A DNA stretch of 25,101 nt from Ophiothrix spiculata (taxonomy: Eukaryota; Echinodermata; Ophiuroidea; Amphilepidida; Ophiotrichidae): NCBI GenBank assembly GCA_000969725.1, contig JXSR01S015724.1; one strand, 5' to 3'. The notes under the pieces were generated by a model. That model searched no databases, was not told the origin of the DNA, and saw only the letters and a list, made by a program, of their open reading frames with translations. Position numbers and translations under genes: made by a program. Shown here piece after piece: positions 1 through 13,300 of this stretch; the stretch's first letter is position 1, and the number at the start of each line of letters is the position of its first letter.

Positions 1-1233
1 AACAGAATTGATTTGATTGGTTTGTTGTTCACATGCTGTTTCAGAAGACAAAAATGATGTTCACTAAAACAGAACAATTTCACTAGCATCAGCTTTTCCA
101 GGTTTGTTTATGCATCATCAGCTGATCAAAAATGTGGCCTAGCCCAGCTAGGCTGACCACTGCACAGGCTTAAAACCTCCAGATTTGTTTGTGCATCATC
201 AGCTGATCAAAAACGTGGCACTGGGCTAGGCCACTTTTTTGATGACCTTTTCATTAGTTAACTCCGAGCTCCGAGCTCCCGGTTGTACTTGTTAATGAGA
301 ATTTCTAAATTCTGTTTCACGATTTTATGTAAGTATTATTATTTGTATAACACATGACTCAGGGCCAGGGCAGGGCATCTTGGCCACTGCAAAAATTGGG
401 CACGGACATAATGGCCGTGAAGAGGTCTTATTTTTCAGGGCATTGCGGCCAAACGTGAGGGCACCGGGAAATTCGACCACTGGTGTTATGGAATTCTCTA
501 TAAATTTTAAACTTGATTGGTCTGCTAAAACGACATTATATTGTCTGTTGTGGTTGTTTCTTGTTTGAACAAGCATGATGTCAAAAATTTAACTCCGTAA
601 ACGTGACCTTGTGCTTGTAGATAATAGAGCTGAAAAGAAGGCATCCGAAAATCCTTTCTAAGTTCTGAATTTCAGAATTTTGTGATTTTTCGAGACTATA
701 GTATAATCTATATTTTATAAATCTTGAAGTATGCAACAAGCAGACATTTAATGCACAAAAAACATATGGGGAAATAAACTAGTGTGTATTTTATGGTAGT
801 AGCCACAAATAATACCAAAATCATGAACAATTCTTATACACAAATTTCATATGCAGTGATTTGGTCATATTCAATCCTAATCAATCATTACTAGTCTCTT
901 ACACAATACAAAAGTAGATGAAGTTTAACTGCTCGAAATGTTGCTCATAACACAAAAAATATATGTAGCAACAATATACCCCCAAGTAAAAAAAGTAGCT
1001 TAAAAGAGCCCCCTGGAATGAAAGTCAGCAGGCGATTGTTACCTGCTGGAAAAAAATAGCCCCTAAAAACAAATTTATTTTGACCCCTGGTTTAAACCTT
1101 AAATTTACTGAGATCGATGGTGTGCTTGGTATACTCAGGTTTTGACTTTGGGTAAAATACAAATATAGAACCGTCAAGAAAGTTTTGCATCTTGAATGTG
1201 ACTCTACACATTTGTTCTTTCCTACATCTATAG
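1..1233 (+). other. Intron upstream of first visible NUP153 exon (partial)
   Basis: This non-coding stretch precedes the first recognised exon. It ends in a short pyrimidine-containing tract and ATAG acceptor at 1230-1233. It carries a 50 bp direct repeat and a 14 bp inverted repeat near its left end, listed separately. Short open frames around 325-576 on either strand resemble no family I recognise and I treat them as chance. Nothing else is evident. Confidence 0.6.
98..234. repeat. Direct repeat pair (81 bp period) with a 14 bp inverted repeat
   Basis: A segment starting CCAG[G/A]TTTGTTT[A/G]TGC and continuing through CATCATCAGCTGATCAAAAA occurs at about 98-139 and again at 179-220, 81 bp apart with few mismatches. 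Overlapping it, GTGGCCTAGCCCAG (134-147) is the exact reverse complement of CTGGGCTAGGCCAC (221-234). This looks like a degraded transposon end or a small tandem duplication. I cannot assign a family. Confidence 0.6.
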
Positions 1234-1347
1234 ATGATGCTTCTGACACGTCCGTATCAACAAGTGGGTGCTCATCATTAGTTCCACACTTAGACAGAGC
1301 CGACCACAGAGAGAAACTCTCCAAGTTTAACCTAGACAGGTTATCAG
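1234..1347 (+). CDS. NUP153: NUP153 exon (first visible), Ser/Thr-rich N-terminal region
   Basis: The exon is 114 bp, phase 1 on both sides, with acceptor ATCTATAG and donor CAG|GTGAGT. It encodes a 38-residue Ser/Asp-rich segment containing 'DTSVSTSGCSS', which aligns in position and character with the Ser-rich stretch before the conserved block in vertebrate NUP153 ('STTSGFSS'). Its phase joins exactly to the next exon at 3097. Low complexity makes this exon weaker than those that follow. Confidence 0.72.
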
Positions 1348-4300
1348 GTGAGTATAATCGTAAAAGTTTCAAAAATGACTTCTGATTGTATTTCACTGTG
1401 CTTGGCTTCTACAATCAGTTGATGTGTCCTGTAGGTTTGAATTTTTCACAGCAGAAGGATTGCATGTGTCATCAGGCCTTGTCTTTTGAAAATTGGTGGT
1501 GAGTGACAAATTGAAAGTATTACTGAATTATACATGTCCCATCCACACTGAGGAACACCAGGAGATCTAACTTGATAACAAATGGGTATTGGAGTCTGTT
1601 TAACTAAGAGCCATGACATTGGACATGCTTTTGATGTTTAAAAAAATGTAATAGTAAATGATAAGATATTCTTGTTGGGAATATATAGGCCTACACTTTT
1701 GCTAATCAGGAAAATGTAATATCATTTTTCAAATTTGTAACCTTATTTGTAATCTTGATGGACTTGGAATTTTTCCCTATAATGCATTTCCAGGCTACAA
1801 GATTTCATAAATATTTGGCTTTTAATTATCAAACAAATTTCCAGTCTCATCATAACTTCCCATGTTGATAAGATACAAGTATGGTAAAGTAATTTGAGTG
1901 AAGTGATTGGAATTCCTGAACAAACAAGAGAATCACTAAATCTATTTCATGAATATACTATTGAAGATGTTACTCAGTTCACTGAATTCTTTATTAAAAT
2001 TTCATTTTGATTTGATAAGATAAATGTCATTTGTACCAAACTTGGCTTTGAAAGACTAGTGGACCTTGAAGGACAGACTATTATTAGCCTAAGACAATAG
2101 TTTACAATGCAACCAAGCTTTTTCTTAAGTGGACATTGACTAGGTGCCAGAAATCTGACAAACGCGGCTGCTGGACCCTAATATTTCCAGAGAACCAGTA
2201 ATTTTGAACATTATCCCAATTTTGATTTGAAACGCAACAATGTATCAATAAATAAAAAAAGAACTTGCTTGATTTTCTTTTGATGAATATTCAAAAAATG
2301 TCTGTTTCCAATCATTTTCTTCACAAATGTTGACTTTTACTAGTTCTAAACAAAAAGCTACATACGTCACAATACATCGCCAAAAGTCGGGAACAATAGG
2401 GTAAAAATCGCCCGGCACCCGCTTAAGAAAACGCTTGAATGCAACAGATACAATAGATTATGTTATCAATTGTTTTTTAATGCCATTAACCTTTTACTTA
2501 AATTGAGACTTGACTTGTACTTTCTACTACCCCCACCCCCTCCTCTCTATTTTTGCACTTTAATTCTTATTTGATTGAAGTCATCTACCATTCCATGGAG
2601 ATTAGTGGTATCCCAGACCTTTAAAAAAAGATATGTTGTTATATCATGTTTTTGGGCTTATATTTAATACATCATTATAAACTAAAAATATGAAGCACGC
2701 AAGCTGTCATTATAAACTAAAAATATGAAGCACGCTAGCTGTCATGCTTTGCCAATTTTGAATTGTTAGTGAATATAGGCATTTTTAGTTAAGAGGATGA
2801 TGATAAAACATATCATAACAATAAAATGACAAAAATGAACAGTTGTTAAAATAGAAATATATTTTTGAGCAATATATTTAGCGCAGTGTTCTAAACAAAA
2901 ATTTATTGTATTTGACAAAGTAATTAAAAATACAGGGTAAAGGGCTGCATTTACAAACAGTGGGGCCCTGCACTCTGGATTTTTTTTTTCACTACATCCA
3001 ATAAATTTTTGTTTGGCCTATAGACTAATGTGGTCATGTAACTCTTTCCTGTAACATTCAATAAAGTTATCATTGATTTCCACCACTCTTTTGCAGACAT
3101 GGGCAGGACTCGACCAGACTCACCCAGACTACGTTCCGACTCCCCAAGGAACACGTCGCTGTGGTCTGAAACCTCATTCACTGGGAGGAGTTCTAGTTTA
3201 GGCAGACCAGCCAGGCCCCAGCAAGCAGCACAAAGTAGCAGGAGACCCACATTTAATTCCAGCTACTTTTGTACACCTAGAGGGGTAAGTCAAAATTTAA
3301 ACCAGAAGATGTCACTCAGCATTGCCAAAATGCACTGACAATCCCAAATGGCCTACCATCATTATTTTCAGGCCACCGCAAATTTTCTCCAATCACTCCG
3401 GTTTTGAGCCAAGTCGGCTATAGCCTTTTGATATAACATGCTGTTGTCAAATAGTTTTGGGATATAGGACAGATAATATGTTCTCTGTCGGCCTGGCTTC
3501 CTTCTCCCATGTGAAGGAGTGTAAAGAGCATACAATCTGCTGGGTTTCTCCCCAGGCATCCACAGTATATGGCCAAGAAATTTGAGCTGTCTCAGCCTTA
3601 CCCGATTTATCAAAGGCTCAGTGTTTGTATCGTTGTATATTCTGGAATTAGGGACACGGTCAATGCACTTGATGTTAAGCATGACTCTATAGCATGATGT
3701 TGCGAATGTGTTTATTTTACTCTCCATGTCGCTGGTTAGCATCCACGATTTGCAGCCATACAACAATACTGTGGCACATAAGCAGTCTCAACCTTCATGT
3801 CCTTTAGACTGTTTAACCTTCAAACCTAACCTGTCCTACCACTTATGTCTAAATTTCACTTACCTTTTGTGTAGAATGGTATCAATTGACACTATTCTAG
3901 AAACATGCATGGTATACAGATTTATATTTGTTTTATGTACACCAGAAATATTCACTATCAGTTTAACATTCTTGGGACAGAATATTTCTAAAATTAAAAT
4001 GAGTTAATTGATCGATGTCAATGACAACTTGATGACAATGTTAGATACCAGAACCCTCAATGAGCTCCATGATTCCATGAATGCTTTGGTGAGTGGTGAA
4101 ATTTTAAATTATGCATATTGATTTGGTATTTCACAAAGTTTGAAACTTAAATGTGCTTACTGCATTAATGGTCATGCAATGTTATACACACAGTTCTAAG
4201 TGTCATTTGTGTAACATTTTGACTCTAATGATAAACCACTGTATATTGACTTTTCTTCCGTTTTTCTGCAGAGTTCCTCTTCATTCGGGAATACAACAGT

Positions 4301-7300
4301 AACAGACTCACCATCAGGGAGGTCCTCGCCATTCTCCTCACCATTTTATCCCGGTAGGACAACGTTTGGAGGGGCGTCATCTCAGAGTCCGGCCAAGAGG
4401 AGAAGAACAGCGTCAAAGTACGAGGTATGTGTAATACCATATTGTCTCAATAAATGCATGACGAAAGCTGCATTTTACCAAAAGATGACAATTTTTATTT
4501 TGAAGGAGATTTCCAGTTTCAACATTGAACAAGTTTTAATGTGAACTTAATGCTTCGAGATTTGTGAATACTGTCTCACTATTGTTGTTTCAAATCATTT
4601 TCTGACATGAAAATTCATCTGAGTCTTGCATCACAGTAATGCATGTGCAATTTACTCAAATATGCAACGCTTTCCATGCACGCGCGATGTCACAGTACTG
4701 TTATTACTGATTGGAAACAGCGTTGCATACTTCCCGATGTCCTGTGCTTGTCACAGCTCTTGGATACGCGATGGCGGCATTCAAATTGTCAGTTCGTGTC
4801 CGAAATTTATTTGAAACAATATAAACCATGAATGCCAATTTTAGTTTTAGTCGCAGAACCCCATTTATTTACTTGAACTTCAAGGATCATTTTTCTGATT
4901 CTCAAGATCATTGTTGTTATGAGGACAATAGTAAGAACTATTTCCCAAAAGTCTCCTGCAATTGTTCCATGTTCAGCTGAGATGCATACGCTTATCTGCA
5001 TCAATTCATGATTTGAAAACATTCACCTTTTTTGTGTTGATCAAACTATATCTCAATGCTAATATTTTGCAGGTTCATTTACCAGTCAAGAGGCACGTGA
5101 CAATACGACAGTCAACTCGTAACGATGTCGACGTTACAAGCCAGACGGCAAAACGCATTCTAGAAACACTAGAGAAGATGTCCACACCGATAGGAGATGC
5201 CAAGAAGATCCCCATGTCCCCAACATCATCACCATTTTCATTTACGGTAAGGTTTTTATCTGTTCGGTTGATAATTTTGAGGCAGTTGTTTATTTTTTCC
5301 TTGAGACACAAGACTTATGTTTACACCACCATAGGGAGAAAAAAGGAGAAGATCCTGTGTGTGTATCCCATCATGCACTGCTTCCTATGGAACTACTCTC
5401 AATTTCCAATACAATCCCATATGAAGCAATGCATGATGGGATACCCACGATATCTTCTCGTGAGAGAGAATTGGAGAAATGAAGGGCATGCATTGTGACT
5501 TTTTCCCTCCATGTTCTTAATTTGTATGTGAAGTTCTTGGAGCACAAAACTATTTGCACCAGTTTTGTAAAAATGTGTTTGCATCTTTAGTAATTTCATT
5601 TTGAGAAAGAGTAGGGATATTATCAAAATGTCAATTTTTTACTGCAGTTTGTCATTTGCTTTAATTGACATATGAAAAGTGAGACATATGTTTTGATGTT
5701 TGTTAGCAGCCAAGTTACTAATATCACAGTGATGTGCTTACGGCAACCTTGGTTATCTCACGATCATAGGATATAAAAATACAACATTAGAATCGCAGAA
5801 CATTTACGACAGTGAACCTTACATGTACCCAAAGTAGCGAGTATTGTGACACTTTACATTTTATTGATTTCTCGTAACATTCAAGCCTTTCGTTATGGTT
5901 ACAGCAATCCACTCGTAAGAAAACCGGTACCTCCTTCAACAACACTTGTATATACTTCAAGTAGCGTGTGACACCTTACATTATATTACCCTTTTCTCCA
6001 CAGCCAAGCCGAGCGTCAAGGTTACGGCAACCCAATACATCCCACGCCCCTAGGGTACAGCAACGCGGCGTAAGAATACCAGGGCCTCCTACGACAGGGT
6101 TACATATACCCCAAGTAGCAAGTATCGCAGACAGTCGGCAGCCACCAATGTCTCAGAGTCGGGTACCAAAGAAAGAGGACAAACCAGAAACAGTAAGCAG
6201 AGTGCCGGTAAGTCAAAGTGGAAACATTATACAGGATTGGCACTTTAATGGGTCTGGGACCGATTTGACTAACATTTAAATGCATCATTAATGCATCGTA
6301 AGACCAAACCCATTGTTAACTTGCGATTACCACTTGGTGCTTGGCAATGTTACAAAGGATTTGAATTTTACCTGTGTCAAATTCCTTTAACGTACCATGT
6401 GTTGTTCATGTATGAAAGGTCTTTTGCATCATTGTGAGATCCAATCATGTATCGTAATTGTTTTGTGAAATAGACCCATGGAGTCCCTGTTGTTTATTGC
6501 ATACATTTTGGAATTGTCCCAACTCCTGTACATTATGTCTAAAGGAATGGACAATTAGACATTGATTGTTTTGATACTACACCATAAATTTAGAAGCAGA
6601 ATCAATTATGCATTCCTTACCAAACTGCACAGGTGTTCACTGACCATTGTGGCCCAGGAAAGCTCTTGGATTTCGTACTGATTTCTTTTTAACCATTGAC
6701 ATTCAATTCCTTGTTCAAGCTTATTTCAAGCACACTCAACTTTGGTAACACTGGGGTTCGAACGTTCGTTAAGACTTTCCCTGCTGTAAGCAAGCCCTTA
6801 CCCTCCTACGTACTACAAAATACTACAGGCAGAAAGCGGGATTAGCCTAAGACTGAATACGTTATAGACGGTGGATATAAATGGGCACTGAATTGATGCC
6901 GAGTCAGGCCACGCTCGGTGGCTTGCCATAGCTGGACATTGGATCGGGATGTAGGGGTTCGAATCCCGGTTCCAAAATTTTTTATGATATATTTGGACAG
7001 TTTTTCAACATGCAAGTATTAGGGCTAATTGGGCAGACTGAAATGCCTACTTCCTTAATGCATATCTACTTGATATAATTGGTTTAGTGTATAATTTGAG
7101 CTGCATTTTAATAAGTGCCCTAAACTTAAATATTTAAGAAAAATGGGGGATCGCTTCAAGCAAACCCACAGTCTGTGTATTGATTGTCCATTTTGACATT
7201 GATTGTTTATTTTATTTCAATTTTCCACAGGAGGACATGCCATCTGGTTCTACCTCAACAGCACCACAATCAGCTGGTTTCTTTTTTAATAAGTGAGTTT

Positions 7301-10300
7301 CCGTTTCTATCCGCGGAATTAAAAAAAATCTCATTCTCAACTCAAGTGCAAAAGTGCAGGATCAACAATAACATCAATTTGTCCAAACTGCTTCATCGTC
7401 CCTGAAGGCATTTACATCTGAGTTGTCAATCATAAGTTACACTGAATATGAATCAATATACTTAGTAAAGATACAACATATATTTTTAACTGATTTGAAG
7501 AACAGGAAGGCCATTCTATTGCTGGTAGGCAGTATCTTGGTTTTACACAACTAAATAACTACCGGGAACCAAGACATGGCCAAAATGGGAACTATTTGCT
7601 CACGGGGCATCCAGAGAACGTACTTTAAAAAGCTTAAAATTGAGCTATAATGTGTGATAAAATATGAAGATTTCATATTGCATCTTTAGATTTGAGTGTC
7701 TTCTTTCATTTTTTTACATTTTATTTGGAAAATAGTCAGAAATTACTCCGCCAGAGTGATTCGCCGAATATTGGCCTGATCCCAGTTTTTTGCCAATTCA
7801 TACTTGGGAAAGCAGGGCGGTAATGACATTATTACGTTCAGCGCTTCTAAAAGTGAACATTTTCCAGGTAATACTATGCTGAAATTTTGATCATTTGTAA
7901 AATACATGTTGTACTTTAGAATTCTAAAAGACATCTTAACATTGATTTGTGCATGTAATAATTGAACACTTCCAGTAGGGTAAGATTGCCATCATCAACA
8001 TGAATAGTGAAAAAACTTATAATATCTATAAACGTGTGTCTATGTACGAAATTACCCAAAGAGTGAATTTTCCCAACTGCAATATGCATTGCTAGTGTGG
8101 CGACATGGTGAACTTATCCAATGGGTAGTGAACATACCCAACCAACTTTATAGAATTGTTTTGTGTTTTTTTCCAACAAGTTAGGCGGCCAATATCTAAT
8201 TTGAACCTATGAGGTGCTTCCTCAATATAGATAGCACCTCTGAATCATCCAAAATATATGGTTTGTTTAATCACATTATCACATTGAAGAAAATTATATT
8301 TCAATGATATGACCAGGGGGGATGTGTTGGCGCAGCATTTCTTCCCTCTCACCACTGCGGCCTGGGGTTCAATTCCCGATCAGAATAGGTTGAACGTGAA
8401 TTAAGATGTAGATCCATGCGTTGTCGTCATTGCAGGTTTTCTCTGAGCACTTTGGTTTCCTCCTGCATCTAAAATCGAAAATTCTTTCCTTTATTCTGTC
8501 TTTCACATCATGGAGGCGTCCCTTGAATTTAATGCATATGTACTATTGGGATTAACTGGACTTTTCGATGAAAGTTATAAATAAAAACAAAAAGGAGCGA
8601 ACTTCCCCGCAATGACCCTAGTGGTATGAATCTGTATAGAGTTTGGTTATGTTTCTCTGAGAACAGTGATTGACCACAGGTTTATTATTTCTCTTTGACC
8701 TTCTAGTCCAAGTACATCAAATTCCGCTCCAGCCAGGACCCACGAGAAGACATCGACGTCGCCGTTTGGTGAATCAAGTCGAGGTGTTGGTGGAAAGATG
8801 AAAAGCTCCAGGAGGGAGACACATTACAAGAGGCCCGCCCAGGAGGATGATAGTATGGTGAGTTGGCAATCAAACAGCAATTCTGATTGGATGGTGACTA
8901 GTAAATGCTCACTTAATCAGCCAGTTGTAAAAGTTCTTATGTTCTTGATGCAGTTTTTCTGTGATAGGGTAATGTTGTATTCAGAGTCTAGCAATTTTAT
9001 CCCCATAACATAGCTTAGCTAGATATATACCGATATGCCATCTTTACATGCGCTATTAGTAATGTATACATTAAAATTTGAAGACTCTTTTATCAGTAGA
9101 CTGCGAGCAAAATTGCAATGATGAGATTGCTGGACTTTTTTGAGTCAGGTTGGCTCATTATACAATCCTCCCCTCGACCAACACTCATCTTTGATTTTAG
9201 ACCAAGGCTTTCCATCCAAACAACTCCCAATAGAATATAAAAGCAGGCACTGCCGTTTGAGGCGCGCGAGATCGATCGAGCGCCCTTGCGCGCCTGAATT
9301 GCTTTATGAGAGCGTGATTTATCGCGCGCCTTGAATGATACGTACCGCGTTGTCATTTTTAAAAGAAATTTTATTTACACAAGTGACATGGAATGAAATG
9401 TTCAACCACCGCGCGGTTTATGATCGGAAGTTGTTGTGTTCGTCCATTAGCGTTTATGCTATACACATCGGAAACATGTACGAAAAGGAACATGATGTGA
9501 ACGGTGAATTTTTTACCGGGCGACACTCGTGTTTGTTGTGATTTTGCTTCTGGTGTAAAGCTGGTGTTTTCGTGTCGATAATTCACGATTGTTTGCAGTT
9601 CCACGGATCCAGATTTCTACTTCATATGACAAATCATGCTTAAATCATATAAAGTGCTTTTGTCTACTTTTCGTAATTGGAAATTACAAGACATAGGATT
9701 TAAAAAGGACGAGAAAGATGCTGATGGGACTGTGTTCGTTAGTGAGGTGTGGTGTACTATGTTGTCCCGGGATGTCGTTGTCAAATCCAGAACGTAAAGA
9801 GAGATGACCGGATCCGTGGGGCTGCAAAGAAGTCCCTTAGCATAATGTTAAATATATAAAACAATTATGATTCGCTAATTTTATTAATAATACAGATCGC
9901 TCCCCTCATTTACCCCAGAAGAGCTTTTCTAATTGCTCTTCTACCGCTCCCCTAAAAAGCTCCAGGAGAGCTACATATTGAGCCCCTACAAATTTCAAAC
10001 GGCAGTGCCTGTAAAAGAAGATAAAAAACTAGTTGGTTTGTTTCACAATGTTTTTAATAGAAAATACGGTACTGACGTTTCGGACGAAAGTCCTTCATCG
10101 GAGTGAATAAATTCGTGGGAGAATGTCTGTGGGAAAAAGGGGGAGCGCGTGCAGAAAGATGCGGCTTGCGAGATTGGGCGCAGCAACATCGTGAAACAAA
10201 CCAACTAGTTTCTATCTTTTTTTATATTTAATAGACAACGATGTAAAGTGGACTCTATATTTTATAACACCCAATAGAGCCTGACACACCACAAATAAAA

Positions 10301-13300
10301 AAAATCACTCTCTGCACCCTTTACATTGCCTCTCTAACTGGACCATTGAGATGAGGGGGATGATTATGTTCTGCAGAATATTTAACTTATGTGGGATTTT
10401 GAACTTGTACTTCTAATTTTTAAAGACCTAGTAATATCTCAAGATCTGAAGAAAAACTTCAAATCAATGTAACCCTAACAAATGTAAGTCTTACAATATG
10501 TCACAACCAAAAATCATAAGAAGGCATCTTAGAGAGGTTACACGCATTCATGTGATTGACTTGGTGGTAGCTAAGCTTAAAAGACTAGAACCGCTTTGCA
10601 GGCATGAGAATTTTCTGATTTCAGATATTTTAGATATTTCTATCGTCCAAATTCAGGTAATTTGGGGCTTGATTTAACCAAAAAAGATATTTTCATGAAA
10701 AATCATTCTCATGCCTGGCTTTGGTTAGAATTAATTGCCCTTTTCTCGATTCCTTTCAGATTCCAGCCAATCCGGTTCCTTTACAGTTTGACAAACCATT
10801 TGGCAAACCGTTTCAACCGTTAACAACACCCGATGTTGCCAAGGCAACCAGTGAATCTGCAGATGAATTTAATTTTTCCACACCATCTATTGTTAAAGAA
10901 TCAGCACCTAGGGAAACAACATCTGCTTCTGGGCAGGTAAGTTAGCTTTGTAGAGCATACTAATATTTCATTTTTTAGACAGTCTGAAAAATGTCGGCCA
11001 ATAGATATGGTGACATTGCCCAGCAGTATTTGTGCACTTCAGCAGGGCCTGTGTAAATATATCAATTATTCAGTGGACAAAAAAAAAGCCATTTCATTGG
11101 ATAATAGCTAGCCAATATATTTCTGTATTGCTGTATTTGTTTTCACTTCTTATATTGCTCATATGATATTTCCTGTATCATATAGCTCTTTTACAAGTCT
11201 TTACATGTCTTGCTTGTAACAATTTTGTAAGTGCAGTTGAATCACATAGTACTCGGTTGTGCTTGCGTACTAGTTTTATTGCAACGCAGTGCAGTGCGCA
11301 GCAAAATTACGCACATAGCTGTCAATCAAATTCAGTATAGTAAAAAAAAAAGAAGTAAAATTGATTCTCCAGCACTTTTCATGATTTTGCCTTTTGGAAT
11401 TGGTTACCCCCTGTTTGTTCTCATGTAATGCGGAAAATGTCACTGGTTTTGGGTCGCATCACATTCGTCCATCGGCCTCATGTGATATGACCTCAAACCA
11501 GTGATATTTTCCGTATTGCATGAACAAAGAGGGGATAACTTGTTATATTAGCCAAGCCACTTACACATGACTGGAATGATAGCTTACAGACATGAGAATC
11601 TCCCCGTTTAAACAGGAATTCCTGTTGTTGTTTTCTGGGGTGCCTAATTTCTGTGTTTTCATTTAATGTTAGCTTGTGTGTGTGTTTTTTTTCACAATTT
11701 TCCTGTTTTTTCATGGAATTTCATTCTCATGCCTGAGTCTACAATCTCTCTATATTCTTTTCATTTTCAGTCACCATTTACATTCAGTGCCCCAACTCCA
11801 ACCACCAACTTCCACAAAAAGTCCCAATTCAAGTCCAGTTTGGGGCAGTCAGTCACATCAGGTCTGAAACCATTCAGCATGAAACCATCACCTGCTAAGG
11901 AGGAAGAAGTGGAAGAGGTGATGGAGGAGGAGGAGCAGCCGTCAGGTGGTTTCAAGGTTGCTAAGACACTTAAAACTGGAAGCTGTCTTGAAGTGTTTGG
12001 CTTAGGTAAGATTTTATGTAGTTCAAGGATATCAGAAACATTGAAAACCATGCTAAGTAATCATAGGAAAAGATGAGATTCCAAACTTGGTCTCCAATTT
12101 GGACAGCAATGGACTGCAATTTGAGGGTAATTCTTAAACTCAGAATAACACCCAGCTTCAAAAGACTTGTCTGCCAAGAATACCAGTGACCATATAAAGC
12201 ATGAAATGTAGAAAAAATGTTTGAAATGTACAAATAATGTGATATTGAAATAGCAAATGTGATAAGACCTGTTTTACTTTCAATGTTCATTTTATCATTT
12301 GATCTTTGTTTCTTTCAGTTTCAAATTCTAACAAGAACTCTACAAAAAACAAACAGGTTTGTATTACTATTGATTTCAAATATCATATTTCAAACTTATT
12401 GTTATCTGATAACCTTAGTTTTGGTCATAAAAAGTAAGCAAATGTAAATGTTTGTTGCCTTAGGGTTTGTTCACACATGAATATTTAGTCTTAACAGGGT
12501 TAGAATTTTGCCATGGTTTTCGCTAGTTCATTTGCTTTCGTTTGCATGAGTTTTTGCACAATTGATTGCCCACCAAAATTCTAGCCCGGTGTGAATTAAT
12601 TTCCCGCTCAAGAGTCGATTCCAATTGTGAACGCAATTGGAAACTGTCTAGTGAGTAAATGTGATTTCAATTCACTGGTGTTGTGGATGTCTCACTCAGA
12701 GCTATTATAGAGTAAACAAGCAAGTTGTGTCCATGTGTGAATGCAATTGCTAAGTTGACTCGCTCGCGACTCGCTCACAAACGAGTCAGGAGTAATCATG
12801 ACCAATATGTGTGAACACAGCCTTAGAAATATAAACAATAGATTGACAAAATATGCAGAGGAAATCTACAAGTAAATTTATAAATGGTAGGGGAGATCTC
12901 AAGTTCAAATCCCTGTCTAGAATTTGGGATTTTTAAAGTCTGTGCACAAGAAAATGAAGTGCTACCATGGTGGTTGATTAGGTGCAAATTTTATGCACAC
13001 CAGGCTTGAATTTTGACACGATTCTGAGAGACTATTTGTGATGGCGCACCCCGAAAGGGGGGACTTTGCAGATGATATCAATTTTTATTATTTCATTTCA
13101 TTATTTTTTCTTTAAAATGACACCTTACTTGTTGAAATTGATCAAGGCGATAACATTTTACAACAGAAAATCTACTGGAAATTCTTATTATTTTCTGTAT
13201 TTTTNNNNNNNNNNNNNNNNNNNNNNNNNNNNNNNNNNNNNNNNNNNNNNNNNNATAACTTGACTTCTGGAAATCGTGTGAAGTTCATTAAGGTGTCATT

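Larger units (their letters stand above)
5247..6003 (+). other. NUP153 intron with foldback element and decayed exon copies
   Basis: Intron of 757 bp. It contains a 115 bp palindromic element (5347-5461) and, in its last 300 bp, two degenerate copies of the following exon (5707-5852 and 5886-5976). Both are described separately. Confidence 0.75.
8858..10759 (+). other. NUP153 intron with nested TIR elements
   Basis: Intron of 1902 bp, GTGAGT to TTTCAG. Its middle third is made of a 768 bp hAT-like element and an adjoining 213 bp foldback element. The flanks (8858-9237 and 10225-10759) show nothing else I recognise. Confidence 0.7.

Noticed and set aside
325-576. Overlapping 83- and 62-codon frames on opposite strands
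   Set aside because: No recognisable motif, no splice context linking to the gene; most likely chance in a locally GC-richer stretch.
4962-5498. 178-codon plus-strand frame taken as a whole
   Set aside because: Only 5073-5246 is exon. The rest crosses a good acceptor and donor into intron and a palindromic repeat.
6885-6985. Functional tRNA gene
   Set aside because: Box B is good but T-stem and acceptor stem do not pair properly; a SINE relic is more likely.
11970-12290. Minus-strand frame of 106 codons with hydrophobic segments
   Set aside because: It overlaps the NUP153 exon end and adjoining AT-rich intron, with no similarity to any family I know.
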